A stretch of DNA of 64,000 nt from Siphonodentalium dalli (lineage: Eukaryota > Mollusca > Scaphopoda > Gadilida > Siphonodentaliidae). The notes beneath the pieces are model-generated. The model searched no databases. It was not told the DNA's origin and saw only the letters and a list, made by a program, of their open reading frames with translations. Below, piece after piece: positions 47,993-58,347 of the stretch. The position numbers were made by a program, and so were the translations under genes. How positions within the stretch are numbered: position 1 is the stretch's first letter; each line of letters opens with the position of its first letter. The stretch spans positions 38,230,106-38,294,105 of the forward strand of contig CP136063.1 in NCBI GenBank assembly GCA_032622095.1, read 5' to 3'.

Positions 47993-48341
47993 TCATTGGG
48001 GTAATACTTTTTCGTTCACTAAGTCAGTCGTGAGCATATTTTCGATCGTGTTTATTTGAGCGGGGTGCGCTTAAACGCAGTAACCCTAAGGGTGGCGGCG
48101 TGCACGTCGGCGCGGTGCTCGTTATCTCTCGGCGCGTGATTGTAAAGTTTAAGGGTTTATTTATTGAATTGCTACGCGCAAGTGTCGGGTTTCATGGGGA
48201 CGCGCGACCTGTGATCGATAGGGGCACGACTACTTATTTCGACTTGGTTGGGCCAATGGGTTAAATATTACGGAGCCAGGTTAGGTTTGCCAATAAGCCA
48301 GTTAAGGGTAGGGTCGCATTTATTCTGTAATGGACCCCAGG

Positions 48342-49088
48342 TCACTGTTTCGAGCACTCTATTATTATCGCTGATAGCAGGGCTTGAAACGACGGTTTGC
48401 CTATTAAGTTGCTGCTCGCTCCATTCATGAGCTGCTTACACTTGCGAGGGGCCGGTACGGGCCTACATTCACGAGGGGTTTGTTCAATGGCGGCCACTTC
48501 CATTAACTCATCCTCTGAGCTGTCATCACTCGTAAACATCTTTGTTACTTTGCGCCCGTGTCGACGAGGCGCTGGAGCGCGTCGTGCCTTGGCACTCGGC
48601 TCTGGTCTCTCGTCCATGGACGAGTCAGGGTTTTGTAGCGGCTCTGAGCGCGCGAGTCGCGTTTTTCTACGCTGTAAGCGCATCTTAAGCTCGCTTAAAG
48701 GGACATCTTCGTCATCGGAGTCCGAACATTGTCTCCGATATCGAGCGATTACATCATCTGGTAATGGTTCTGTTTCATCGCCAGAAGACCCACCCACAGG
48801 GTTAGGGGCAGGAACGTCGCTATCTTCGTCTTCGGGGGGAACAACATACGTTTGAGCACGCTTGTTGTTGTCAGTTTTGGGGATTTCCCATTCAAGGTTG
48901 GCCTTGCGCATATGTTCAGCGTGGGATTGTGTGACTTTCCCAGTTAATTGATTCCTTAACTCGAAAGTAACGGGCGTTATTTGCTTGGTTATGCGGAAGT
49001 AGGGTTTCCATTTGCTTTCAAGTTTGCTTTTTCGTAAATGATTCTTCACATAGACGGCCTCGCCAATCTCGAATTTGGTGTCTGTGGC
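48342..49088 (-). pseudogene. Integrase C-terminal fragment (copy 5)
   Basis: Two private replacements relative to the other copies: Val to Leu in KANVEWE and Thr to Ala in MNGTSSN. Otherwise as copy 1. Confidence 0.75.
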
Positions 49089-49818
49089 CTTTTTTGTTAA
49101 ATTTCGCTGCTTGTTGGCGTTTCGCCTGTTTCACGTGTTTGTGTACCATCATAAATGATTTAGGCTGTTGCTGTAATGTTATTTGACAATAACCTTTCCC
49201 AGCACGATCGCGTCTTCGTCCATACGTGACTGATTTTCCAACTACACTGCCGCGCCGTAGATAAACGGTTTTATTAGTGTTGTTCACAAGTAGCAATGGG
49301 ACTTGATGTCTTTTACCTAGTTCCGAAATCGACTTCCTTACCTCCAAACCGGGTTTTGATGCTAGGTAACCTTTCTTGATTTGGGCAACCTCTATTAATG
49401 TCGACTTGTGAAGAGAAGCTAAGTTTTTTGATTTTCCCATACATAAAGTCGATGTTCGGGGCTTTAAACTAACTTTGCTGGTTAATCTCAGAAGGGAAGC
49501 GATATACGCATCTGCTTCCAAGGGGACATACACGTCACTGACCTTGAGGCATCCCAGATCATAATACAGCCTGACCCCCCGAGAGGTCAACCAATCTCTC
49601 CCCAAGATCATATTCCGGGTCATATCATTCACCACATAAAATATATGGGTTAATTTTAGTTTCGCCATTCTGAAGGTCAGTTCCACGCTACCAAGTACAC
49701 CCAGTGATTTCCCATTCACGGAGCTAAGGTTAGTGTGTTCCCTAGTTAGTTTTGGTCGAAACTGTAATGCGTCATAGACGCGTTTGTGAATCAATGACAC
49801 TTCCGCGCCACTATCCAC
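49018..49818 (-). pseudogene. Protease-integrase fusion (copy 5)
   Basis: Same as copy 1, same A6 frameshift. Confidence 0.88.
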
Positions 49819-49923
49819 TAATGAGCGATATTTATTTTTCTATTCTAACTAAACATGAGCTGGGGTTCCCCACAATATTTATGTTGTATTTCCTCCCATT
49901 CGTGGCCTCAATGAGAGGATTCC

Positions 49924-50238
49924 CTAGTTTTTTTGGTATGTGGGTAGGGTCATTAATTGGGGTGGTCTGTTTGATGTCGGATATTTCCGGCTGTGATTCG
50001 GCGCATTATTGGGTGGGCCACGTGACCGATTGGGTTGGTTCCGGAGGTTTGCTATATATGGTGATATTGGCGCGTTCCATTGCCTTCGCTTCGGGTTTCC
50101 AGATTTAGAGGGGCAACTCCTAGCCAAATGATTTCCTTCACAAACCCAGCAAGCTATGTGCCTTTGATTTTCGGTCTTAAAGGTTCAGTCACGGGCAAAA
50201 TGATTACCTCGACACGTCCAACATTCGATTGAAGCCAT
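49924..50238 (-). pseudogene. Gag zinc-knuckle remnant (copy 5)
   Basis: Same disruptions as copy 1. Confidence 0.7.
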
Positions 50239-50374
50239 TATGCATATAAACAGTTAGACTCACGTTTTGCGAATTTTCCCACACTGTTTCTGTTCACACT
50301 GTTCTTCTTCTGGTTTCACGTTGTGTCTGCGATTAGCGTTCAGATCCTGGCTCGAAGGCACCAGTTAAGAGATA

Positions 50375-51162
50375 TGTGCCAATACGGGTACATATAACTC
50401 TTAAGGCTATCAGAACGGTTTGATTATTTATTTACAACAAAGTCAATAATGTTCAATCATCGGCATCTGGGTTTCTCTTCCTGTCGTCTCCTTGGTTTAG
50501 GGTCTTCTTCCGTCTTCATAGGTTGGGTGTGTCTGCTCGTCTTCTACTCGGTTGAGTTCCGGTTGAGTTTGTCTTCCTGTCGTCTGCTCTTCTTCTTCCG
50601 TCGGCGCATCAGTGGGACGTTGTTAGAACCACAAGAGTCAAAATGTTACCTTGTGTTTACGTCCATACTTTCGGCTGTTTGTCCTAGCGTCCGAGAATTC
50701 TTGATACTCGCTGTGTGGTCAGATATAACTGGTTATCGGTGTCGGCTTTCTTCTTACTAAATACACAGAGGGCGTTAATGACGGCCCGGTGCATCTTCAC
50801 GGCGAATCGGTTCCAGGCGTACCTAGGGTAATCGGGCGATCGTCATCTCCCTATACGTCCTATAGACTCTTCTCCTTATCCATCACGCTGCGTTAGGTTT
50901 CGGTAGCTTTTCTAGGCGAGACATCTGGTCTCGCTAATCCTCAAGATCGTTCTGTTTACTCCCCAAATCATTTCCCTATGTATGTGTCGGGGATGGTTAT
51001 TACATGGACGTCCGCTAATTCGTTTTGGTGCCCAGTCTTTTGCGATCTAGATGTGGTCAACAGCGGCGCTGATATGTGTGGTAATCGAGCGCCCCTCTGA
51101 CTTAAAGATTGCCTGTCTCCTTCCCGGGTTGAAAGTTATGTCCCTGGGGTTGTCTTGGCACA
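50375..51162 (-). repeat. LTR 8 (5' LTR, right type)
   Basis: Right-type diagnostic bases; abuts CCCATCAACCCC of satellite segment D. Confidence 0.95.
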
Positions 51163-52750
51163 CCCATCAACCCCGGGGTACAACACGAAGGGTGAAAATG
51201 TGGTATGGACCATTTTCGAGAATGGTAAGGATTTCAACCAATTTGACGGCATGGGTGTGTGGCCCGCCCCAAATACAACATAGAAATACCCAGACCCCCA
51301 TCCATAACCACGGGGGTTCAACCCCAAGGGGTGAACATGGGGTATGGACCATTTTCGAGAACGTTAAGGATTTCGACCGATTTGACGGTAGGAGTGGGTG
51401 GCCTGTCTCAAACACACCCTACAAACACCCCGACCCCCATCATCAACCACGAGAGGTAGGCTACCACCCGAGGGGGTAAAATGGGGTATGGACCATTTTC
51501 GAGAACGGTAATGATTTCAACCAATTTGACGGCATGTGTGTGGGTGACCCGTCCCAAATTTACCCTAAAAACACCCCGATCCCCACACATCACCCCCGGC
51601 GGTACCACCCCGATGAGATGAAAATGGAGTATGGACCATTTTCGAGAAAGGTAAGGACTTCAATCGATTTGACGGCATGGGTGGGTGGCCAGCCACAAAT
51701 ACACCCTAGACACACACCTACCCCAACCATCATCCCCGGGGGTACCACCCCGAGGGGGGGGGGTGAAAATGGAGTATGAACAATATTCGAAATCGGTAAG
51801 GATTTCGACCGATTTGACGTTATGGGCGGGTGGCACACCAAATACACGACTGAAACACCCCTCACCCCTCACCATCACTCTCGGGGAATACCACTCGAGG
51901 GGTGAAATGGGGTACGGACCATTTTCGAGAACGGTAAGGATTTGACCGAGTTGACGGCATGGGTGGTGGCGCGCCACAAATACACAAAAGAAACACCCGA
52001 ACCCCACCATCACCCGGGGGGGGGGGTTAACACTCCGAGGGGGTGAACATTGGGTATGGACCATTTTCGAGAACGGTATGGATTTCGACCGATTTGACGG
52101 CATTTGGGGTGGGTGGTCCGCATCAAATACACCATAGAAAAACCCCACCAACCTGTCAGCTGGGGGTACCACCCAAGGGGGTGAAAATGAGGTATCGAAA
52201 ATGTTAGAGAAGGTAAGTATTTCGACCGAATTGACTAGATGGGAGGGTGGCCCACCACAACCACACCCTAGAAACACCCCGACCCCACCAATCACCCCGG
52301 ATGTACCAGCCCGAGGGGGTGAAAATGGGGTATGGACCATTTTCGAGACGGTAAGGATTTCGACCGATTTGGTTTTATGAGTGGGTGGCCTCCCACAAAC
52401 ACACCCTACACACACCCAACCCCCATCATCACCCGTGGGAGGTAGGCTGCCACCCGAGTGGGTAAAAATGGGGTATGGACCATTTTCGAGTACGGTAAGG
52501 ATTTCAACTAATTTGACGGCATGTCTGGGTGACCAGCCCCAAATAGACAATAGAAACTCCCCGATCCCCACTCCCGGCGGTACCACCCCGAGGAGATGAA
52601 AATGGGATATGAACCATTTTCGAGAAAGGTAAGGACTTCAACCGATTTGACGGCATGGGTGTGTGACCAGCCACAAATACACCCTAGAAACACACATACC
52701 CCCAACCATCATCCCTTGTGGGACCACCCCGAGGGGTGAAAATGGAGTAT
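51163..52750. repeat. 138-bp satellite, segment D (native right end)
   Basis: About 11-12 monomers. Identical to the left parts of B and C up to about 52350, within the shared core CGGTAAGGATTTC. It then continues into monomers (GGTTTTATGAGTGGG and on) not found in the other segments, and stops in unique DNA near 52750. This is the original right edge of the satellite; segment A holds the original left edge. Confidence 0.93.
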
Positions 52751-52754
52751 GGAT

Positions 52755-52874
52755 AAACATATGGATAAAGGAGTACGCACAATTCGATTTAGAATTATCC
52801 CCAAACATCGTCCTAAACATATGGACAAAGGAGTACGCACAATTCGATTTAGAATTATCCCCAAACATCGTCCT
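52755..52874. repeat. 60-bp tandem duplication (two copies)
   Basis: Two 60-bp copies, 52755-52814 and 52815-52874, starting AAACATATGGA and ending AACATCGTCCT. They differ at one base (GATAAAGG against GACAAAGG). The duplication marks the junction between the satellite and unique DNA. Confidence 0.95.
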
Positions 52875-53565
52875 TTTTTGGAGCAGAATGACCGGGCGAT
52901 ACCGACCGTTTTGTACGTTTCATGCTTACTTTTTTGAAATTTAATATATATAGTGCAAAAATGGAGAAAAGAATTCCACCTTTTGCTGATATGCAAATAG
53001 TTAATAGAATACTAAAATATATAGAAATTGACTTATTTTGCTGCAACGTGTAGATACAAAGCCTTTAAGGCAAGATGGACACAATGGCTTGGTTTAATTT
53101 TATTATCTCTTGAAAACATATGCGAAACAATAGCCTCCCCTCCCCTATCAATTTATATTGCCTATAATACCAAAACAAAATATGAACAAAGATACCGAGA
53201 TAAATTCATGCTTCCTTAGCCAAAATAATATCAGATTTTCTTATAAACAACAGTCCAACAAAAGATAAAATATAATCAATGTAAAAGAATAATAGAATTA
53301 AAAAAGTATATATGTTCATACAATAGTATTCCACTATCACGCCCTATACTCCATCTTAACTATTCACAGTATTTTAACCTCTATTCTACACACTTTTATT
53401 TTGTTATGCGACTCAATCCATAACTATGTTACGTATCATTGTTGTGATACCACCAATTGTATTCATGTTTCGGGTCAATAAAACTTTTTAAAAAATAAAC
53501 ATCGAACCGACAACAGTAATAAAAAACCGCTAATCCAACTGCTAGTCTAACAACCCCAGTATAAC
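52875..53565. other. AT-rich unique DNA, no gene seen
   Basis: AT-rich sequence with only short open frames that lack codon bias or motifs. Nothing recognised. Confidence 0.6.
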
Positions 53566-53855
53566 ATGATTACCCGTTATTCGTGCGTATTCCTCCTATG
53601 TAAAGGCGACACAAACATTCGCCGTCGCGATAACAAAAGTGGTGGAGGACTTTAGTGACAAGCTGATAACTGAGGTGCAAGGATAAATGAGAAGAGAAAA
53701 TGCCTGACAAGAGCTCCACGTAATAACAGGATCGTCCGGTAATTTTTGGTCCCAATCCATTCCAAAATTGTGAAGTGACTTTGCCACAATTTTCCACCCC
53801 CCTATAATAACTCTAAAACTGGAATTATAGAATGAAATTCAATTAAACACAATTG
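53566..53855. repeat. Dispersed repeat, copy R1
   Basis: Starts GTGCGTATTCCTCCTAT and contains CGTCGCGATAACAAA, AAATGAGAAGAGAAAA and ACGTAATAACAGGATCGTC. It aligns along its length with R2 at 55047-55512 in the same orientation. Family not recognised; a short non-autonomous element is likely. Confidence 0.75.
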
Positions 53856-54190
53856 CTGTGATAGTTTAGGAAGCCCGTGCACCATTCCAATTGACATACT
53901 GCATTTGACAATGGTAATGCTGGTGGTGATATTGGCGTAGACGATGTTGCGGCGGTGAGGATGGGTGATGCTTATATTGTTGTTGTTTTCAGTATATTGA
54001 TTGCAGTTTAGCCATGTTATTTATCTAATTCTTATCTCATGTTGCACATATTGTGTCTGAGTAAATAAACCATTTCAAAGACAAATGGAAAATAAGACAT
54101 TCAGTTTCAAAATTCAAATTGCTCGACGTTGAGCTGATAATATATTTCCAAATAACTGTTTGAAAGTACACAGAGAAATGAAAAGCACTA
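53856..54190. other. Unique DNA, no gene seen
   Basis: Mixed sequence with a GT-rich patch near 53910-53990; nothing else recognised. Confidence 0.5.
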
Positions 54191-54195
54191 TGAAG

Positions 54196-54430
54196 TGGAA
54201 AAAAAGAAACCAAACTGTTCTAGGTAGAATTACATTAGTGAAATATGTCAAAACTTACATTGTATTTATTAAATATACCAGATCCTCCTATGAGTCTAAT
54301 AGATGAGATTACAAAGGATCTGCACAATTTTATCTGGGACACCAAGCATGACCGAATCGCGAGAAAATACATGCAACAGAATTATGATCGCGGGGGGGGG
54401 GGGGGGGGGTTGCTTTAAAATGATAAATCG
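54196..54430 (+). pseudogene. LINE reverse transcriptase 3' fragment (L1-like)
   Basis: Conceptual translation in two adjoining frames gives a stretch typical of the thumb region at the end of L1-like reverse transcriptases: WKKRNQTVLGRITLVK, then LNIPDPPMSLIDEI and LHNFIWDTKHDRIARK, then MQQNYDRGG followed by FKMIN. A one-base shift lies near 54270. A run of 18 G (54392-54409) replaces the normal short Gly codon run. The fragment stops where GC-rich inverted-repeat DNA begins. Confidence 0.65.
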
Positions 54431-54515
54431 CGCGCTCGCGCCAGGTGTGGATTGACCCTAAAGGTCAATTCACACCGGACGCGTCCGCGCGATTATAACG
54501 CCGTTGTCTCTCTAG
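54409..54515. repeat. Foldback segment, first copy
   Basis: Begins GGTTGCTTTAAAATGATAAAT (LINE tail), then GCGCGCTCGCGCC and the dyad GGTGTGGATTGACC-CTAAA-GGTCAATTCACACC, then CGCGCGATTATAACGCCG. It is duplicated at 54784-54890. Confidence 0.8.
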
Positions 54516-54532
54516 TTGGGGAGCCCGCATAT

Positions 54533-54783
54533 GTTCTATTTACACTTTTGCGTACAAACGGTTTGACCCCCTAAAGTTGGTACCAATAATGGAACATTCT
54601 GAAAACCGATGCGCATTCCGGGGGTTTAGGGGCCGCTGAACCCCAAAAAGTGTCAAAAATCACTTCTATTTACACTTCCGCGTACATCAATGAATTTTGG
54701 TTTTATGATACTCCTAAGTGTACTGATTAAGAAAACACAACTTAAGAAAGGGATTTTCCTGGGGTTTTCAGAGAAGAAAGGGG
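54533..54783. other. Spacer between the foldback copies
   Basis: Contains a short direct repeat, TTCTATTTACACTT(TT/CC)GCGTACA, at about 54535 and 54664, and GGGGGTTTAGGGGCCGCTGA between them. No coding evidence. Confidence 0.5.
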
Positions 54784-55760
54784 GTTGGTTTAAAATGATA
54801 AATTGCGCGCTCGCGCCCGGTGTGGATTGACCCTAAAGGTCAATCCACACCGTACGCGTCCGCGCGATTATAACGCCGTTGTCTCTCGTCCGTAGCAGTT
54901 CAAAGCGGGCGAATTTTATGTTCACACCGCAAGCGACTGAATCGCTGACCAAGAGGCGATCACAGCAGTGAGTTTAGGTTTCGTCTATTTGTCGCTTTGT
55001 GGCAAATTAGAGAGATAATTGTGTCGCTGCCAAATAGGATATTAATACGTGCGTATTCCTCCTATTTGAAGCAACACCTTCGTTCGTCGTCGCGATAACA
55101 AATGTGGTGGAGCTTTGTGTGACCAACATTATGTGAGTAGAGGGGGGATGTCCTATAGCAGAAGAGTCCACAATTAGAGGTACCATGTCTTACCCACCGG
55201 AAGCTGACATAAGTTAATGATAGGTAGAGCACTCTGCTGTATAGGCAGTTTCTGATATAGTCATAAAGAGTAGGAACATAAAAGAGAGCAGGACTTAAGC
55301 GACATACTGACAACTGAAGTGCAAGGAAAAATGAGAAGAGAAAAATGCCTGGCAAGAGCCCGACGTAATAACAGGATCGTCTGGCTAATATTTTGTCCCA
55401 ATTCATTCCAAGCTTGTGAAGTCACTTCGTCTACAATTTACCCCCCCCCCCCCCTCCGAAAAAAACAAAAACAAACTGGAATTATATAATTAAATTCAAC
55501 TAAACGCAATGACAATATATCAAAAACTCATACATGTAAATGTTTTGCAAATTCCGATTTAAATGTCAATATACATTGTATTTATGACCTGTCTGTAAAT
55601 GATGCACTCAAACGATTATCTACCCAAACCATCACGCGAGCCGAAGCGATCCAGTCGCTTTCGCTGTGAATATAAAAATCGTGCGCTTTGAACCGCTACG
55701 GACGACAGAAAACGGCCGTAAAAATCGCGCGCTCGTGCCCGGTGTGGATTTTAACGACAC
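54784..55760. mobile_element. Foldback/MITE-like element with ~120-bp inverted arms
   Basis: The left end (54784-54890) repeats the LINE-tail/foldback junction and has a perfect 15-bp dyad CGGTGTGGATTGACC-CTAAA-GGTCAATCCACACCG at 54818-54852. The arm 54840-54960 (CCGTAGCAGTTCAAAGCG, CAAGCGACTGAATCGCT) recurs inverted at 55637-55750 (AGCGATCCAGTCGCTTTCGC, CGCTTTGAACCGCTACGG). Between the arms lies dispersed repeat R2. The arms resemble long terminal inverted repeats of a DNA-transposon-derived element; the family is not identified. Confidence 0.65.
55047..55512. repeat. Dispersed repeat, copy R2, with a ~170-bp insert
   Basis: Same start and order as R1, but interrupted after GTGGTGGAGCTTTGTGTGACC by about 170 bp (about 55120-55290) absent from R1. 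Alignment resumes at AGGACTTAAGCGACA. A run of 14 C lies at 55441-55454. Confidence 0.7.
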
Positions 55761-55866
55761 CGATATGGAGGGATACATTTTAAAATTGAACATGTACATA
55801 TCGCCATTGATACCTCAAGGTGGCCTTTTGGGATAACACACCAAAGGTTAACAATAATGCCAGTGT

Positions 55867-56934
55867 CTACAAGGCAAGCGGAATGATCAATCTTCCAGTA
55901 TAACTACATATATGTGTGTCCTTCAATGTCGACCATATGTCTTCTGCTAGCTTAGGAAAGACCTGCTGTCCAAACAACTTGCGATTATTAGCGAAATCGC
56001 AAACTCCTGGCGCATTCTGTGAATCGTACACATCATCTCTCACAGCCATGTGACCAAGTCCCAAACTTTTCGCTAAAATTCCAGTAATAAAGGCGTCCTC
56101 TATATTGACCAAGGGCATGTACTCTGCCACAGAAAGCAGACTTTTCGCCGCCGCTGTTTTCATCAAATACATATTTCCCGTGCAATATCGTGGGTATTGT
56201 GCAAATGGATAAGACGACGGTGTCACTTTATATTTGCTGCATCTATCAACCGTAATTTCTTCCAAAACAAATCCCAGAATCCTATGCCCGATGTCTGTCA
56301 TCTGCAAGTGGCTGACAAGCATTGGAATATTTACAAACGAATCATCGTCTACCTTGACAACATATCGCGCATTCTCGCAATTTCTCGCCATCCACTGATA
56401 GCCAGTGAGAACTTTCCTTGTTAGGTTCCAGTAAGCTTCCACGTAATCAAGCTGTAGCATATCCCCATGCTCTTCTGCTTCCTCGATCACCAACAGGTTG
56501 AGTTGTTCGTCGTGACTGTTACCCAAAAGAAATAAAACGTCTATACTTTCGGTGACATGTTCTTCCGCCGTCGGCCATTTTCGGGATTTTGTTACACTGC
56601 CCCAGGTTCTTCGTATTGAGTCTCTATGCTCTCTGTTCTTTGGATGAGTGGCGACCAGAAACAGCAAGAATGGTTTTTCACTTCCTCGACACACTTGAGT
56701 AGGAGATATTTCAGTAATGTGTTCCAGCGTAAATTGCTTCTTGGCACGCGGTGCGTAGAATGTCTCAAAATACCATTCGTCCACGTCCACTGGAAGCGCA
56801 CCCATGGTCAGCTCACGACACTGTTCCATTCTTGCAATAAAGTAGATCATAACTTGTTGCAGAAAAATTATGAGCAATAATGTCATAATGAGGACTGAAG
56901 GCTTAGGCATAGAGCGTCGTTGTGTGCACCTCAT
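55867..56934 (-). CDS. Beta-1,3-galactosyltransferase-like protein (GT31), intronless
   Basis: Predicted Golgi type II membrane glycosyltransferase that would add galactose or N-acetylhexosamine in beta-1,3 linkage to glycan acceptors. The first ATG of the open frame is at 56932-56934, giving 355 codons; the frame is open 14 codons further without an ATG. A short basic cytoplasmic tail is followed by one membrane span (about residues 13-35). The catalytic domain has family landmarks in order: FLVATHP near 93; RRTWGS at 108-113; NLT glycosylation site at 170-172; VVKVDDDSF at 192-200, with DDD at 196-198 as the metal/UDP-sugar binding DxD; YPRYCTGNMY at 247-256; and IEDAF at 278-282. Length and single-exon structure are normal for animal B3GALT-type genes. 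Donor and acceptor specificity cannot be read from sequence. A poly(A) signal was not found in the 300 bp downstream. Confidence 0.9.
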   Translation of the reverse strand: MRCTQRRSMPKPSVLIMTLLLIIFLQQVMIYFIARMEQCRELTMGALPVDVDEWYFETFYAPRAKKQFTLEHITEISPTQVCRGSEKPFLLFLVATHPKNREHRDSIRRTWGSVTKSRKWPTAEEHVTESIDVLFLLGNSHDEQLNLLVIEEAEEHGDMLQLDYVEAYWNLTRKVLTGYQWMARNCENARYVVKVDDDSFVNIPMLVSHLQMTDIGHRILGFVLEEITVDRCSKYKVTPSSYPFAQYPRYCTGNMYLMKTAAAKSLLSVAEYMPLVNIEDAFITGILAKSLGLGHMAVRDDVYDSQNAPGVCDFANNRKLFGQQVFPKLAEDIWSTLKDTHICSYTGRLIIPLAL

Positions 56935-56976
56935 GACGTGAAGATATTTTCTGAAATTAGATTTACAGATATTCAA

Positions 56977-57138
56977 ATAACAGCACTCTTACATTACTGT
57001 CAAGCTGGAAAGAAGCACACATCAAATTGTTGACCGACTTAACTTATGTATAGGCCCGGTTTGAAAGCCAGAACTTGGTCAAAATATGGTTATTATTTCG
57101 TCGGGACACTGTTAAAACAGAACCAAAAAAAATAATCT
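56977..57138. other. 5' flank of the galactosyltransferase gene
   Basis: Unremarkable AT-rich sequence upstream of the minus-strand gene; no TATA box in a convincing position. Confidence 0.4.
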
Positions 57139-57322
57139 GAATTTTTCACGGTCTGTCCGTTAAAAAATTTACAGCCAATCCGTGAATTTTTCACGGTCTG
57201 TCCGTTCTTGACTTTACAATTGAACCGTAGAATTAAAAGGTTATGCCGTTTAAAAAAAAATTACAGCAAAACCGTGAATTTTCACGGTCTGCCCATTTAC
57301 TAGTTACAGTCACACCGTAAAA
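57139..57322. repeat. 46-bp minisatellite, four copies
   Basis: Units start at 57139, 57184, 57230 and 57276 with GAATTTTTCACGGTCTG, TCCGTT, a spacer, TTTACAG and ACCGT. ACGG and CCGT halves inside each unit can pair, so each unit can form a weak hairpin. Confidence 0.85.
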
Positions 57323-58347
57323 TTCTTAGTATTAGTCTGTTCATGTATTGACTTTTGTGGTCATTAATATAGGCCTGATGATTGAAAATTGAAAATATAT
57401 TCCTTATAATTTCAAAAATAAATTTAGCAAAATTGTAAATTCAACTCCGGACAGACACATGTATTATGTGAAATGCATATGCAACTGGGTGTGGTTTCAT
57501 ACAACCTCAGTAAAGCTGAAAGTGTCTTTGTATGTATTTCATGAGTTATCTAACCTGAAAATGCATTAACTTCTGAGATAACTTTCTGTGCACAGTTAGC
57601 TTAACTGCAACTATGCTAAATCCTGCAGTCCAATTTCACTGCTAATATACATGTATGTATAGTTTGATTAGAGTGTCAATGGAATATATTAAATAAAATG
57701 CACATACGGTTATCGCATATAGGTTAGCGCGTTTCTAGGATAGAAAACTCTTTGGAAAAAAACACACAAAGACTTAATAGTAATTTCGCTTAATAGTAAA
57801 ATGTAAATATTATGTAGACAAATAATATTTAATGAACCTGATAAACTGATGAATCAGTGACACAACAGTCAACATATTCCTCTATCCATATACTTGAATT
57901 CTCCATAACAGTATACATATCCAGAAATTTCCATGTCCGGTTGGTCAGCCAATGTATTGGCAACAGTATTTCTTCACGAAAATCCAGTTCATTTGAAAGA
58001 ACATCCGAAATATCATTGAACAACTAAATTAAACACCACTGTCCTGCAACTGTCAACTTTATATATCAGACAGTGCATCAGTTGCCATCGCATGCTTATA
58101 GGAAAGCTGGTTGTCGTCGCAGAGTCTTATATTCGAATCTCGGAACTGTCTCGTGTATCAGAATATCTCACTTAAATTTCCACAAATCTTGTAACATTAT
58201 ATTCAGTGCATTTCTGTGCCAGTTCCTATAGAACATTCTCGATTTATTGGAACCAGCTGACACCAGCAAGACCGGAACAGTCCATAATTCACTAATAATA
58301 TGTTTGAGATGGTACTGCAACACTGGATACACACATGCATGTAATTT
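57323..58347. other. AT-rich spacer, no gene seen
   Basis: Only short open frames (for example 57829-58023 minus) without features. No repeats recognised. Confidence 0.5.

Larger units (their letters stand above)
45802..51162 (-). mobile_element. Retrotransposon block 3 (LTR-int-LTR)
   Basis: LTR 45802-46589, internal 46590-50374, LTR 50375-51162. The satellite flanks, including CCCA on each side, are the same as for blocks 1 and 2, so it is a duplicate of one insertion. It carries the most private changes in the coding remnants. Confidence 0.92.

Noticed and set aside
51660-52586. 308-codon minus-strand frame in satellite segment D
   Set aside because: The longest of the satellite frames, but it is the same repeated translation and is broken by G-run changes in the equivalent B segment.
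53570-53797. Minus-strand ORFs of 63-75 codons in R1 and a similar 114-codon frame in R2
   Set aside because: The two copies do not keep the same frame, and no motif is shared beyond what DNA similarity forces.
55120-55290. tRNA-like A-box (GGTAGAGCA) in the R2 insert
   Set aside because: No matching B-box and no cloverleaf could be drawn, so it is not called as a tRNA or SINE.
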